This document shows, one piece after another, positions 40,835 through 50,029 of a stretch of 64,000 nt of DNA. Positions within the stretch are counted from its first letter, which is position 1. Every line of letters begins with the position of its first letter. The translations under genes and the position numbers were made by a program. Below the pieces are notes generated by a model. That model was not told where the DNA came from, did not search any database, and saw only the letters and a program-made list of their open reading frames with translations. This DNA comes from Oscillospiraceae bacterium (GTDB taxonomy: Bacteria; Bacillota; Clostridia; Oscillospirales; Oscillospiraceae), in the NCBI GenBank assembly GCA_017398625.1, contig JAFQFP010000024.1, forward strand, positions 18,730-82,729. The letters are read 5' to 3'.

Positions 40835-40863
40835 TTGACATAACTGTAACAAAAGGTTATAAT
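40835..40863 (+). promoter_or_regulatory. promoter of the CHAP-like/SH3 surface protein gene
   Basis: TTGACA (40835-40840) and TATAAT (40858-40863), spacer 17 bases. Because the -10 ends at 40863, an ATG at 40866 cannot be the start, and translation must begin downstream (ATG at 40902). Confidence 0.87.
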
Positions 40864-40901
40864 GTATGGGAACAAACAAGGAAAGGTCGTCGCGTACCCC
40901 A

Positions 40902-42938
40902 ATGAATCGTTTAATCAGTTTGCTGTTGGTTTTTGTGATCGTTTGCAGCTTTGTCCCCGTGGAGACATTTGCAGTCCAACCGGAGACTTTGACACTGGCG
41001 CAGCTTCGGGAAAAATTTCCTCACGGAAAATATTGGAACCATGCGGATAACCCCGGTGCGTCCAATAATAATCAAGACGGATACACCTCCACACCCTGCC
41101 CCCGGCATCAGAATATCGGTACCAGCAGCCAGACCTGTAACGGCTTCGCGCCCAACGGCAGGCAGCTTTCTTGGCAGTGCATGGGTTATGCGGAGAAGCT
41201 GGGCTATGATGCCACCGGCTACAATCCAAGGGAAAACGCCAACGGCTGGTATACCTACAAAAGTGTATCCGCATTGGATAATTTGAAGCCCGGTGACATT
41301 GTCCGCCACGGCAGCCATTCCATCTATATTACAGCGGTAAACGGCGAGACCGTTACATATACCGATTGCAACTATACCAAGGGCTGCGGCATCCGGTGGG
41401 ACGCAACCATTACCATGAGCGCTTTGCGTAACTCTTTTGTATATCTGCAATCTGCACCCTTTTCTATGACCGGTGAGCCGGTGGGCTGCGGCTGCTCCGA
41501 AGAATATGCAGGTACCTACCGCTGTACCACCAGCACCTCCACCTTAAACATCCGCGCCGGACACGGCACGGGGTATTCCGTTGTGGGTTCGATCCCTCCC
41601 GGTGGAGTGGTTACGGTTTCGGCTGCCAGCGGCATTGGAAAGTCCGATTGGGCGCATGTGGAATACAATGGGATAACGGGGTATACCTCCATGCAGTATT
41701 TGGCAAAGGTGACACCCTTGGAGGAAACGATCTGGCTCTCATCAAAGCCTATGGGTGAGACACTGGATACGGTGAACGCAGGTGATTCGGTATATTTGTG
41801 CTATGAGATCACCGACACTGATTCCGGATTGGAGCTAAGTCAGCTGCAAGATAAGGATTACACAGTAACGGAAACTGTATGGGATCCCGATGGATCTTTG
41901 GCATACAGCTACTCCTGCAACGGCTATGAGGACGGTTATATTGGCATCGGGTGCTATGCTGTAGGCACCTATTCCTACCGGATCGAGCTTACCGGAGACT
42001 TGATCGGCTCTTTTGCCGGCAGCTTTTCAGTGACGGACAGCGATGCGGATGACCTGTTTGATCTGGCTGGTGCAAATATGGTTCTGGGCAACGATCTGAC
42101 CCTGTATCTGTATATTAACAAATCGGATGTTGCCGATGAGGATTGCTATATGCAGATCACGAAATCCTTTGCGGACGGCAGATCGGATACTGTGAAAAAG
42201 GTATCCATTTCTGATTGGACAGATTACGGCAGTATGTACCGGGTGGGCTTTTCCGGTGTTGCGGCCAAAGAAATGACCGATGATCTGACCATTACCGTTT
42301 ATAAAAATGACGGTACTCAGCTTAGTAATACCAAGGTAATGTCGGTTGCGGACTATGCGTTGGCGGCACTGAACAGCACCGATACCAGCAGCATTGCCAG
42401 CCATACCTTGATGGCGGATATGCTTCTGTATGGCGCTGCGGCACAAAAGCAATTCGGCTATGCTACTGACGATCTTGCCAGCGACGGTATGACACAGGCA
42501 CATCTTGCCTGCGCCACCCAAGAATTTTCCATGGAGCAGTTTTCCAATGAAGCGGTGAAGGGTCCCGGTTTTTTGGGCAGCAGCCTGTTGCTGGAAAGCA
42601 GCATCTGTCTAAACTTCTATTTTGACCCTGACATAGTGGACAGCTCTATGACCGCAAAGGTCAGTTATACCGACCACTACGGAACAGCCGTCAACTATCA
42701 GATCCCCGGAAGCCGTTTTTTCACAATGGCATCTACAGGCTATGTCGGCGTATCTGTGTCCACTATGGCGGCAGCGGATATGGCAAGTCTCGTAACGGTA
42801 GAGATCTACGATGGCAGCGAGTTGGTGGCAAGCGGCACCAACAGCATCCGATCCTACACTTATGTAGGTTATGAAAGCTATCCACTGTTTACGGATCTTA
42901 TGAAATTCTGTACCAGCGCCCATCGCTATTTCCATTAA
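40902..42938 (+). CDS. secreted CHAP-like/SH3b protein with a large C-terminal domain shared with the LRR protein
   Basis: About 678 residues. A signal peptide (NRLISLLLVFVIVCSFVPVE) is followed by a cysteine-peptidase-like region (about 60-185) with QCMGYAEKLGYDAT and LKPGDIVRHGSHSIYITAV, which resembles CHAP/NlpC folds (possible Cys and His). An SH3b domain follows (about 205-270; STLNIRAGHGTGYSVVGSIP). The last 290 residues contain a domain also found at the end of the LRR protein at the right edge of the window (landmarks GNDLTLYLYIN, AAKEMTDDLTITVYKNDG, LMADMLLYGAAAQ, STMTAKVSY-like). The protein is likely cell-surface or secreted. It has its own promoter. Confidence 0.78.
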   Translation: MNRLISLLLVFVIVCSFVPVETFAVQPETLTLAQLREKFPHGKYWNHADNPGASNNNQDGYTSTPCPRHQNIGTSSQTCNGFAPNGRQLSWQCMGYAEKLGYDATGYNPRENANGWYTYKSVSALDNLKPGDIVRHGSHSIYITAVNGETVTYTDCNYTKGCGIRWDATITMSALRNSFVYLQSAPFSMTGEPVGCGCSEEYAGTYRCTTSTSTLNIRAGHGTGYSVVGSIPPGGVVTVSAASGIGKSDWAHVEYNGITGYTSMQYLAKVTPLEETIWLSSKPMGETLDTVNAGDSVYLCYEITDTDSGLELSQLQDKDYTVTETVWDPDGSLAYSYSCNGYEDGYIGIGCYAVGTYSYRIELTGDLIGSFAGSFSVTDSDADDLFDLAGANMVLGNDLTLYLYINKSDVADEDCYMQITKSFADGRSDTVKKVSISDWTDYGSMYRVGFSGVAAKEMTDDLTITVYKNDGTQLSNTKVMSVADYALAALNSTDTSSIASHTLMADMLLYGAAAQKQFGYATDDLASDGMTQAHLACATQEFSMEQFSNEAVKGPGFLGSSLLLESSICLNFYFDPDIVDSSMTAKVSYTDHYGTAVNYQIPGSRFFTMASTGYVGVSVSTMAAADMASLVTVEIYDGSELVASGTNSIRSYTYVGYESYPLFTDLMKFCTSAHRYFH

Positions 42939-42978
42939 AAAACGGGAGACGCTTTCCTTAGGAAGCGTCTCCCGTTTT
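42939..42978. terminator. bidirectional terminator facing glnS
   Basis: AAAACGGGAGACGC pairs with GCGTCTCCCGTTTT, between convergent genes. Confidence 0.88.
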
Positions 42979-42982
42979 GCGC

Positions 42983-44662
42983 TTATTTTGTAGGCTTGTA
43001 GCTGTCTTTCAAGCTGACGGAACGGTTGAATACCAGATGCTCCGCAGAGGAATCCTTGCTGTCGGGGCAGAAGTAGCCCAGACGCATGAACTGGTAGGAA
43101 TTGGGAGCTTTGGCGTCTTGCAGGCTCTTTTCCACCTTGCAGCCAGTGAGGATCTCAAGAGAATTTGAATTGAGGCAGGCAAGAAAGTCCTTACCGGAAG
43201 CGTCCGGATCGGGGTCGTCAAACAGGTTGGAGTACTGGCGGACTTCAGCCTCGCAGCAGTTGTTGGCATCCACCCAGTGGATGGTAGCGCCCTTGACCTT
43301 CCTGCCATCGGCAGGATTGCCGCCCTGAGATTCCGGGTCATAGGTGGCAAGGACTTCTGTCACATTGCCGTTTTCATCGGTAACACAGCCGGTACAGGTG
43401 ATGAGGTATGCGCCCTTCAAACGGCACTCCGGTCCGTTGGGGAACAGGCGCTTGTACTTGGGGATGGGCTCGGCAAGGAAATCGTCAGCCTCGATCCACA
43501 GATTCCGGGAGAAGGTGACCTGACGCGTACCTGCATCGGGATCGTTGGGGTTATTCTCCACCTCAAAGACCTCGGATTTACCATCGGGGTAGTTGGTGAC
43601 GGTGAGCTTCACAGGCTTGACCACCGCCATGACCCGCTGGGCGGTTTCATTCAAATCCTCACGCAGGCAGTGCTCCAAGAAAGCAAACTCGATGGTGTTG
43701 GGAGACTTAGCCACACCGACACGCTCGCAGAAATTGCGAATGGACTTGGGGGTATAGCCACGGCGGCGCAGACCGCAAAGGGTGGGCATACGGGGATCGT
43801 CCCAGCCGGAGACATAACCATTCTCCACCAGTGCCCGCAGCTTTCGTTTGGACAGCACGGTGTGGTCGATGCCCAGACGGGCAAACTCGATCTGCCGGGG
43901 ATGGTGGGGCACGGACACATTTTCCACCACCCAGTTGTACAGGGGGCGGTGATTTTCAAATTCCAGAGAGCAAAGACTGTGGGTGATGCCCTCCAATGCG
44001 TCCTGGATGGGGTGGGCAAAATCGTACATGGGGTAGATGCACCACTTGTCGCCCTGACGATGGTGGTGCATATGGCGGATGCGGTAGATCACCGGGTCGC
44101 GCATATTGAAGTTGCCGGAGGCAAGATCGATCTTGGCGCGGAGGGTATAGGTGTTGTCTGCAAATTCGCCGGCGCGCATCCGGCGGAACAGATCTAAGCT
44201 TTCTTCCACGGGTCTATCGCGATAAGGGGAGGTGGCAGGGGTGTTCAGATCGCCCCGGTATTCCTTAAACTGCTCCGGGGTCAGCTCACACACATAGGCA
44301 AGACCCTTTTGGATCAGCTCCTCGGCAAAGCCGTAGGTCTTTTCAAAGTAATCGGAGCCGTAGAAGAAGCGGTCGCCCCAATCAAAGCCCAGCCAGTGGA
44401 TATCCTCTTGAATGGCTTCCACGAACTCCACATCTTCCTTGGTGGGGTTGGTATCGTCCATACGCAGGTTGCACAGACCGCCATACTTCTCCGCAGTGCT
44501 GAAGTCGATGGTCAGCGCCTTGCAGTGGCCGATGTGCAGGTAACCGTTGGGCTCGGGAGGGAATCGGGTGTGAACGGTCATACCCTCGTAGCGACCGCCC
44601 TCGGCGATGTCCTCTTCAATAAATGCGTGGATGAAATTTTTGCTTTCGGTAATTTCAGCCAT
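42983..44662 (-). CDS. glnS: glutamine--tRNA ligase
   Basis: A 559-residue class I synthetase. The HIGH motif is PPEPNGYLHIGHCKAL (about 35-50), followed by DDTNP, the amino-acid-binding YPMYDFAHPIQDALEGITHSL and the KMSKS equivalent VLSKRKL (about 271-277). These features and the full-length C-terminal beta-barrel domains distinguish it from GluRS. Many Firmicutes lack GlnRS and make Gln-tRNA by amidation with GatCAB, so a GlnRS here indicates an acquired direct route. I start at the ATG at 44662 behind AGAGAGG; upstream in-frame codons lie beyond the promoter. Single gene. Confidence 0.95.
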   Translation of the reverse strand: MAEITESKNFIHAFIEEDIAEGGRYEGMTVHTRFPPEPNGYLHIGHCKALTIDFSTAEKYGGLCNLRMDDTNPTKEDVEFVEAIQEDIHWLGFDWGDRFFYGSDYFEKTYGFAEELIQKGLAYVCELTPEQFKEYRGDLNTPATSPYRDRPVEESLDLFRRMRAGEFADNTYTLRAKIDLASGNFNMRDPVIYRIRHMHHHRQGDKWCIYPMYDFAHPIQDALEGITHSLCSLEFENHRPLYNWVVENVSVPHHPRQIEFARLGIDHTVLSKRKLRALVENGYVSGWDDPRMPTLCGLRRRGYTPKSIRNFCERVGVAKSPNTIEFAFLEHCLREDLNETAQRVMAVVKPVKLTVTNYPDGKSEVFEVENNPNDPDAGTRQVTFSRNLWIEADDFLAEPIPKYKRLFPNGPECRLKGAYLITCTGCVTDENGNVTEVLATYDPESQGGNPADGRKVKGATIHWVDANNCCEAEVRQYSNLFDDPDPDASGKDFLACLNSNSLEILTGCKVEKSLQDAKAPNSYQFMRLGYFCPDSKDSSAEHLVFNRSVSLKDSYKPTK

Positions 44663-44698
44663 ATTGGAAAACCTCTCTTTTGGATTCAATAATGAAGT

Positions 44699-44727
44699 AT
44701 TATAACCCATAAGCCAAGCTTTTGCAA
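44699..44727 (-). promoter_or_regulatory. glnS promoter
   Basis: On the minus strand TTGCAA and TATAAT are separated by 17 bases, 36 bases from the start codon. Confidence 0.82.
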
Positions 44728-44818
44728 CCAAAAACTGCACAGGGCAGGGGAATTTCCCAACAATGGAACAGAAAAATGAAATTTCGGAAAACATTTTTGA
44801 AAAATTAAGAAATTGTGG

Positions 44819-44847
44819 TTGTCAATTCGGCTGTCTTGTTATAAAAT
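44819..44847 (+). promoter_or_regulatory. promoter of the pyrH-polC operon
   Basis: TTGTCA (44819-44824) and TAAAAT (44842-44847), spacer 17 bases. An overlapping TATAAA with a shorter spacer is the alternative -10. Confidence 0.65.
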
Positions 44848-44882
44848 GGGAAAGGATATAAACAAGCAAGGAGGGATCATAC

Positions 44883-45605
44883 TTGAGCGAGGTCAAGTAT
44901 AAGCGGATCTTACTGAAGGTGAGCGGAGAGGCTCTTGCCGGAGACGCCCACCGCGGTTTGGACTTTGAGATCGTAAACAGCCTGTGTGCTTCTGTTAAGG
45001 AATGTGTGGATATGGGTGTGCAGGTGGGGCTTGTTATCGGTGCAGGCAACTTCTGGCGTGGTGTGAAGGACGGTGCGGACAAGATGCAGCGCTCTCATGC
45101 CGATGCTATGGGTATGCTGGGCACGGTGATGAATGCCATTGCCGTGGCGGACGCGCTGGAAAAGCACGGTATGGACGCACGGGTACTTAGCGCTGTGGAA
45201 ATGAACAAGTTTGCCGAGTATTTCACCCGGGATACCGCTGAGCGTTATCTGCAAAGCGGCAAAGTGGTGCTGTTTGCGGCAGGCACCGGCAATCCCTATT
45301 TCTCCACGGACACCGGTGCGGTGCTTCGGGGCGTGGAGATCGAAGCCGACGCAGTGCTGATGGCAAAAAATGTGGATGCCATCTATTCTGCTGACCCCAA
45401 CAAGGATCCCAATGCCATTCGATATACCCAGATCACCTATGGCGAGGTTCTGGATCAGAACCTGCGTGCCACCGATATCACTGCCATGGCTCTGGCGATG
45501 GACAATGATATGACCATGGTGTGCTTCGGCTTGGATGAGGAAAATAGTATTGTCCGTGTGGTTCGCGGCGAGCAGATCGGAACCACCGTGAAAAACAAAT
45601 TCTAA
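44883..45605 (+). CDS. pyrH: UMP kinase
   Basis: A 240-residue bacterial UMP kinase of the amino-acid-kinase fold that phosphorylates UMP to UDP. Landmarks are LLKVSGEALAG at the N-terminus, VIGAGNFWRGV (about 57-67), AAGTGNPYFSTDTGAVLRG (about 137-155) and KNVDAIYSADP. The start is TTG at 44883 with AAGGAGGG seven bases upstream; there is no ATG at the right place. It is the first gene of an eight-gene operon, and pyrH-frr is conserved in most bacteria. Confidence 0.96.
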   Translation: MSEVKYKRILLKVSGEALAGDAHRGLDFEIVNSLCASVKECVDMGVQVGLVIGAGNFWRGVKDGADKMQRSHADAMGMLGTVMNAIAVADALEKHGMDARVLSAVEMNKFAEYFTRDTAERYLQSGKVVLFAAGTGNPYFSTDTGAVLRGVEIEADAVLMAKNVDAIYSADPNKDPNAIRYTQITYGEVLDQNLRATDITAMALAMDNDMTMVCFGLDEENSIVRVVRGEQIGTTVKNKF

Positions 45606-45618
45606 GGAGGACTGTATC

Positions 45619-46173
45619 ATGAGTGTAGATTTTAAGGAATACAGCAGAAAAATGGACCGCACTCTGGACCATCTGGCAGAGGAGTTCGGCGCTGTCCGTG
45701 CCGGCCGTGCCAACGCCAAGGTTCTTGACCGCATCTGTGTGGAATATTATGGACAGGAGACCCCCCTCAACGGCGTTGCCACCATCTCCTCTCCCGATGC
45801 CCGTACGCTGGTGATCCAGCCTTGGGATACCAAGCTGCTGAAGGACATTCAAAAGGCGATCCAGCTTTCCGATCTGGGTATCAACCCCCAGAATGACGGC
45901 AGAGTGATCCGTCTGGTGTTCCCCCAGCTTACAGAGGAGCGCCGTAAGGAACTGACCAAGCAGGTCAAGAAGTACGCCGAGGAAGCCAAGGTGGCTATGC
46001 GTAATATCCGCCGTGACGGCATGGACTATGTAAAGGGTCTGAAGAAGAAGTCCGAGATCACCGAGGACGAGCAGAAGAAGGCAGAAAAGGATCTGCAGGA
46101 TCTGCTGGATAAGTATATCAAGAAGGTCGATGTGGCACTGGCTGCAAAGGAAAAGGAACTGATGGCGATCTGA
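45619..46173 (+). CDS. frr: ribosome recycling factor
   Basis: A 184-residue RRF with the standard sequence (MDRTLDHLAEEFGAVRAGRANAKVLDRI, then LVIQPWD and the long C-terminal helix with KKSEITEDEQKKAEKDLQ). With EF-G it splits the post-termination ribosome. It follows pyrH by 13 bases with AAGGAGG. Confidence 0.97.
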   Translation: MSVDFKEYSRKMDRTLDHLAEEFGAVRAGRANAKVLDRICVEYYGQETPLNGVATISSPDARTLVIQPWDTKLLKDIQKAIQLSDLGINPQNDGRVIRLVFPQLTEERRKELTKQVKKYAEEAKVAMRNIRRDGMDYVKGLKKKSEITEDEQKKAEKDLQDLLDKYIKKVDVALAAKEKELMAI

Positions 46174-46185
46174 TCGCGGTAATGT

Positions 46186-46205
46186 CGGGGGCGCTTGCGC
46201 CCCCG
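46186..46205 (+). other. GC-rich hairpin between frr and uppS
   Basis: CGGGGGCGC pairs perfectly with GCGCCCCCG around TT. There is no T-run. It may adjust expression between the two operon parts. Confidence 0.5.
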
Positions 46206-46232
46206 AACCACTATTGAGAAAGAGGTGTGGAT

Positions 46233-46958
46233 GTGGCAATACCGAATAACGAAGCCAAAAAGCCTGCCCCGCCGTGCCACATTGCCATCATCATGGATGG
46301 AAACGGAAGATGGGCAAAGAACCGGGGCCTGCCGAGAACAGCGGGTCATGCCGCGGGAGCGGAGGCGTTCCGAAAGATCGCCAACTATTGCCGTACCCTT
46401 GGTGTTCAGTATTTAACTGTGTACGCCTTCTCTACAGAGAACTGGAAGCGTTCTCAGGAGGAGGTCGCCGGGATCATGAAGCTGTTGGGGGCTTATTTGA
46501 AGGAAGCCCTCCGTGATATGGAAAAAAACCGGGTCAAATTTTGTTTTTTTGGAGATCTGACCCGTTTGAGCCCGGAGCTGCGGAAGCTGTGCGATCAAGC
46601 CCAGCGGCAGTCCCGGGAATATGATGTGCAGGTGAATTTCTGCCTGAACTATGGTGGCAGAGACGAGATCGTGCAGGCTGCCCGCCGGTTTGCCCAAAAG
46701 GTTGCGGCAGGGGAGGCAGAGGCAGATGCACTGACGGAGGGTGTTTTTGAAAGCTACCTCTATTCCGCCGGTGTACCTGATCCGGAGCTGATCGTCCGTC
46801 CCTCCGGGGAGCTGCGTACCAGCAATTTTCTGCTGTGGCAGTCTGCCTATTCGGAATATGTGTTTATGAATGTACTGTGGCCGGATTTCGGACCGGAGGA
46901 GCTGGACCGTGCCATTGAAGAATATCACCGGCGCAGCCGCCGTTTTGGAGGAGTTTAA
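46233..46958 (+). CDS. uppS: undecaprenyl diphosphate synthase
   Basis: About 241 residues of the cis-prenyltransferase family that build the C55 lipid carrier for peptidoglycan. The first conserved block IAIIMDGNGRWAKNRG holds the catalytic Asp, VYAFSTENWKRS follows, and the last block is RPSGELRTSNFLLWQSAYSEY. I favour the GTG at 46233, seven bases after AGAGG, over the GTG two codons earlier, which sits too close to the ribosome binding site. It is followed immediately by cdsA, dxr and rseP, the classical lipid-carrier cluster. Confidence 0.93.
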   Translation: MAIPNNEAKKPAPPCHIAIIMDGNGRWAKNRGLPRTAGHAAGAEAFRKIANYCRTLGVQYLTVYAFSTENWKRSQEEVAGIMKLLGAYLKEALRDMEKNRVKFCFFGDLTRLSPELRKLCDQAQRQSREYDVQVNFCLNYGGRDEIVQAARRFAQKVAAGEAEADALTEGVFESYLYSAGVPDPELIVRPSGELRTSNFLLWQSAYSEYVFMNVLWPDFGPEELDRAIEEYHRRSRRFGGV

Positions 46959-46961
46959 CTT

Positions 46962-47777
46962 ATGAAGACCCGTGTTATTGCCGCAATGGTCATGGTTCCG
47001 CTGTTATGCATTGCGGTATTTGCCCTCCCCAAGGTGGCGACGGCGATTTTGTTTGGCGCAATGGCAGCGCTGGCAGTATATGAGCTGCTGTACCGCACCG
47101 AGTTGGTGCGTCATGGCAGAATGATCGCATATTCCATGGTCACGGCCTTTCTGGTGCCTGTCTGGTGCTGGGCAGAGCTGCAGGAGGGCTGGGGGCTGCT
47201 GGTGGTGCTGCTCTTTGTGGCGGCGCTGTTCGGCGAGATGATGAACTCCCATATTAAAGTACCCTTTGAGCATCTGGCTTATTGCATGGTGGCGGGGCTG
47301 CTGATCCCTTATCTGTTCAGCAGCATCGTGCGCATCCATAACGGCGATCTAGGTGACCGGGTGGTGATCATTCCCTTTATTCTGGCGTTTTCGTCGGATA
47401 CCGGTGCCTATTTTACAGGCAGATTTTTCGGAAACCATAAGCTGGCTCCGGTGATCAGCCCGAAAAAGACCGTGGAGGGCGCGATCGGCGGCGTGATCGC
47501 CGCTGTTGTGGGTATGCTGATCTATGGCATCGTTATGAAGCTGGGCTTCAAAATGCAGGTCAACTTCGGCTATGCTGTGATCTATGGCTTGGCGGGTTCT
47601 GTGGCTGGCGTGTTTGGAGACCTGTGCTTCTCTGTGATCAAGCGCCAGACCGGCATCAAGGACTACGGAAATCTGATCCCCGGTCACGGCGGTATTCTGG
47701 ATCGCTTTGATTCTATGATGCTGGTAGGCCCTCTGTCGGAGGCGCTGATCCTGCTGCTGCCGGTAATTGGAGTGTAA
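46962..47777 (+). CDS. cdsA: phosphatidate cytidylyltransferase
   Basis: A 271-residue polytopic membrane enzyme with about eight hydrophobic segments. The C-terminal signature is visible in SPKKTVEGAIGGV and GDLCFSVIKRQTGIKDYGNLIPGHGGILDRFDS. It makes CDP-diacylglycerol from phosphatidate and CTP. It starts three bases after uppS and ends three bases before dxr, so translation is probably coupled. Confidence 0.95.
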   Translation: MKTRVIAAMVMVPLLCIAVFALPKVATAILFGAMAALAVYELLYRTELVRHGRMIAYSMVTAFLVPVWCWAELQEGWGLLVVLLFVAALFGEMMNSHIKVPFEHLAYCMVAGLLIPYLFSSIVRIHNGDLGDRVVIIPFILAFSSDTGAYFTGRFFGNHKLAPVISPKKTVEGAIGGVIAAVVGMLIYGIVMKLGFKMQVNFGYAVIYGLAGSVAGVFGDLCFSVIKRQTGIKDYGNLIPGHGGILDRFDSMMLVGPLSEALILLLPVIGV

Positions 47778-47780
47778 AAT

Positions 47781-48920
47781 ATGATGAACTGTGTCAGTAT
47801 TCTTGGCTCTACCGGCTCTATTGGTCGGCAAAGTCTGGATATTATTGAGCATTTGGGTATCTCCGTGGCGGCGCTGACCGCCGGAACATCTGTGGAGCGG
47901 ATGGCGGAGCAATGCCGCAGGTTTCTTCCCCGTCTTGCGGTGATGGCAACACAGGAGGGAGCGGCAGCACTGGCAAAGGAGCTTTCCGGTCTGCCCATCG
48001 AGATCGCATGGGGCGAGGAGGGATTGTTGCAGGCAGCAACCCTTCCGGAGGCAGATTGCGTGATCACTGCTGTGGTAGGCATGGTAGGGTTAAAGCCCAC
48101 CCTTGCCGCCATCCGAGCCGGAAAGCGCATCGGTCTTGCCAATAAGGAGACCATGGTCTGTGCCGGTGAGCTGGTAATGGAGCAAGCGCACAGGTACGGT
48201 GCCGAGATCATCCCGGTGGATTCGGAACATTCTGCCATTTTCCAGTGTCTTATGGGCTCCCACAGCCGCGAAGAGGTCAAACGGCTGATCCTTACCTGCT
48301 CCGGAGGACCTTTTTTCGGTATGGATAAGGCGCAGCTTCGCAATGTGACGAAAGCAGACGCGCTGAAGCACCCCAACTGGAAAATGGGCGCGAAGATCAC
48401 CGTGGACTGTGCTACCTTGATGAACAAGGGGCTGGAGGTCATTGAAGCCATGCGGCTGTATGAGTTTCCTCTGGAGCAGGTGGATGTGGTGATCCACCGG
48501 CAGAGCATCGTCCACAGCTTTGTGGAATATGTGGACGGAGCTGTGATGGCGCAGTTGGGCTCGCCGGATATGCGTCTGCCCATTCAGCTTGCGCTGACTT
48601 ATCCGGAGCGCAGGGAATGTATCGTTCCGCCGCTGGATCTTTTGACCTGCGGAGCGCTGACCTTTACCGCGCCGGATATGGAGGCGTTTCCCTGTCTGGC
48701 GCTGGCGAGACAATGTGCCAAGGCAGGCGGCACGGCATGCCCTGCCATGAACGGTGCCAATGAGGAGGCGGTCGCCCTGTTCCTGCAGGACAAGATCGGC
48801 TTCTATGACATTTATGATCGGGTCTCCCGTGCGGTGGATGCAGTGCCTTTTGTGGCGCAGCCCACGCTGGAGCAGATCCTTGAGGCGGACCGGCTTGCCC
48901 GGATGGAGGCCGCCAAATAA
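47781..48920 (+). CDS. dxr: 1-deoxy-D-xylulose 5-phosphate reductoisomerase
   Basis: A 379-residue MEP-pathway enzyme. NADPH-binding ILGSTGSIGRQSLDII is at the N-terminus, and the metal/substrate site is in IPVDSEHSAIFQCL, with HPNWKMGAKITVDCATLMNKGLE following. The start is one of two tandem ATGs; I keep the first. With ispG two genes later it supplies isoprenoid precursors used by UppS. Confidence 0.97.
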   Translation: MMNCVSILGSTGSIGRQSLDIIEHLGISVAALTAGTSVERMAEQCRRFLPRLAVMATQEGAAALAKELSGLPIEIAWGEEGLLQAATLPEADCVITAVVGMVGLKPTLAAIRAGKRIGLANKETMVCAGELVMEQAHRYGAEIIPVDSEHSAIFQCLMGSHSREEVKRLILTCSGGPFFGMDKAQLRNVTKADALKHPNWKMGAKITVDCATLMNKGLEVIEAMRLYEFPLEQVDVVIHRQSIVHSFVEYVDGAVMAQLGSPDMRLPIQLALTYPERRECIVPPLDLLTCGALTFTAPDMEAFPCLALARQCAKAGGTACPAMNGANEEAVALFLQDKIGFYDIYDRVSRAVDAVPFVAQPTLEQILEADRLARMEAAK

Positions 48921-48940
48921 TATTTCAAGCGAGGAACCTT

Positions 48941-50002
48941 ATGACCATTCTTTTTGCGATCCTTTTGTTTAGTTTGCTGATCTTCGTTCATGAGCTGGGG
49001 CATTTCGTGGCAGCCAAGCTGTCCGGTGTCCAAGTCAATGAGTTTTCTATTTTTATGGGTCCTGCCATTTTCAAAAAGCAGGTGGGGGAGACTCTGTATG
49101 CCCTGCGGTGTATCCCCTTTGGCGGCTACTGTGCCATGGAGGGAGAGGACGAGGAAAGCGACAATCCCCGTGCCTTCGGCGCTGCGGCTTGGTGGAAGCG
49201 GCTGATCATTCTGGTTGCCGGCGCGGCTATGAATTTCATAGCCGGTATCGTGCTGCTGGCGATCTTCTTCGCACCTTACGAGACCTTGCCGGTGCCGCAG
49301 ATCGTCTCCCATGTGGAGGAGAGCTTGATCTTTGATGCCGGGGAGCTGCAGATCGGCGACCGGATCATGGAGATCGACGGAGAAAAGATCTATATTGCCG
49401 GAGATGTGTCTATGCTATTGCAGCTCAATGGCGCAGATCACCATGACCTGCTGATCCTTCGGGACGGACAGGAGATTTTCTTCGACGATTTCTATATGGA
49501 GCCCTATTTGACTCAAACCAATGAGGACGGAACGGTCAGCAAGACCTACGGCTTCAGCTTTGGCTATGAAGATGCCGGTCTTGCAAATCGGTTGGACTAT
49601 ATCTGGAACACAGCAAAGGACTATGTGCGCATGGTGCGGCTGAGCCTTGCTATGCTGCTGAACGGACAGGCAGGACTAAAGGATATGTCCGGCCCTGTGG
49701 GCATCGTTCAGCAGATGAGCGAATCTGCCGAGGCAGCCGGTTCCGCGGTCAAGGCTATCCGTACCATCGTGAATTTCGGCGCTTTGATCGCCATTAATCT
49801 GGCTGTGATGAACCTGCTGCCCATTCCCGCACTGGATGGCGGCAGAGCAGTTTGTTTGCTGATCACCACAGCTGTGGAAAAGGTGACCAAGAAAAAGATC
49901 GATCCCAAGTATGAGGCGTATCTCCACGGGGCAGGCATGATCCTGCTGCTGGGGCTGATGGCAGTGATCACCTTTAAGGATGTATTTGCGATCTTCAAGT
50001 AA
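48941..50002 (+). CDS. rseP: site-2 protease family zinc metalloprotease (RseP/RasP)
   Basis: A 353-residue intramembrane protease. The zinc motif HELGH is in FVHELGHFVAAKLSG (about 15-29), a PDZ-like domain lies at about 115-180, and the second ligand region is NLLPIPALDGGRAVCLL (about 288-304). Four hydrophobic segments are visible. Such enzymes cut anti-sigma factors and signal-peptide remnants in the membrane. It stands in its usual place behind cdsA-dxr, 20 bases after dxr. Confidence 0.95.
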   Translation: MTILFAILLFSLLIFVHELGHFVAAKLSGVQVNEFSIFMGPAIFKKQVGETLYALRCIPFGGYCAMEGEDEESDNPRAFGAAAWWKRLIILVAGAAMNFIAGIVLLAIFFAPYETLPVPQIVSHVEESLIFDAGELQIGDRIMEIDGEKIYIAGDVSMLLQLNGADHHDLLILRDGQEIFFDDFYMEPYLTQTNEDGTVSKTYGFSFGYEDAGLANRLDYIWNTAKDYVRMVRLSLAMLLNGQAGLKDMSGPVGIVQQMSESAEAAGSAVKAIRTIVNFGALIAINLAVMNLLPIPALDGGRAVCLLITTAVEKVTKKKIDPKYEAYLHGAGMILLLGLMAVITFKDVFAIFK

Positions 50003-50029
50003 GACCGCATCAGTGGAGGAGGGAAACCA

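Noticed and set aside
40866-40901. ATG at 40866 as the start of the surface protein
   Set aside because: It lies three bases after the -10 box; the ATG at 40902 begins a signal peptide.
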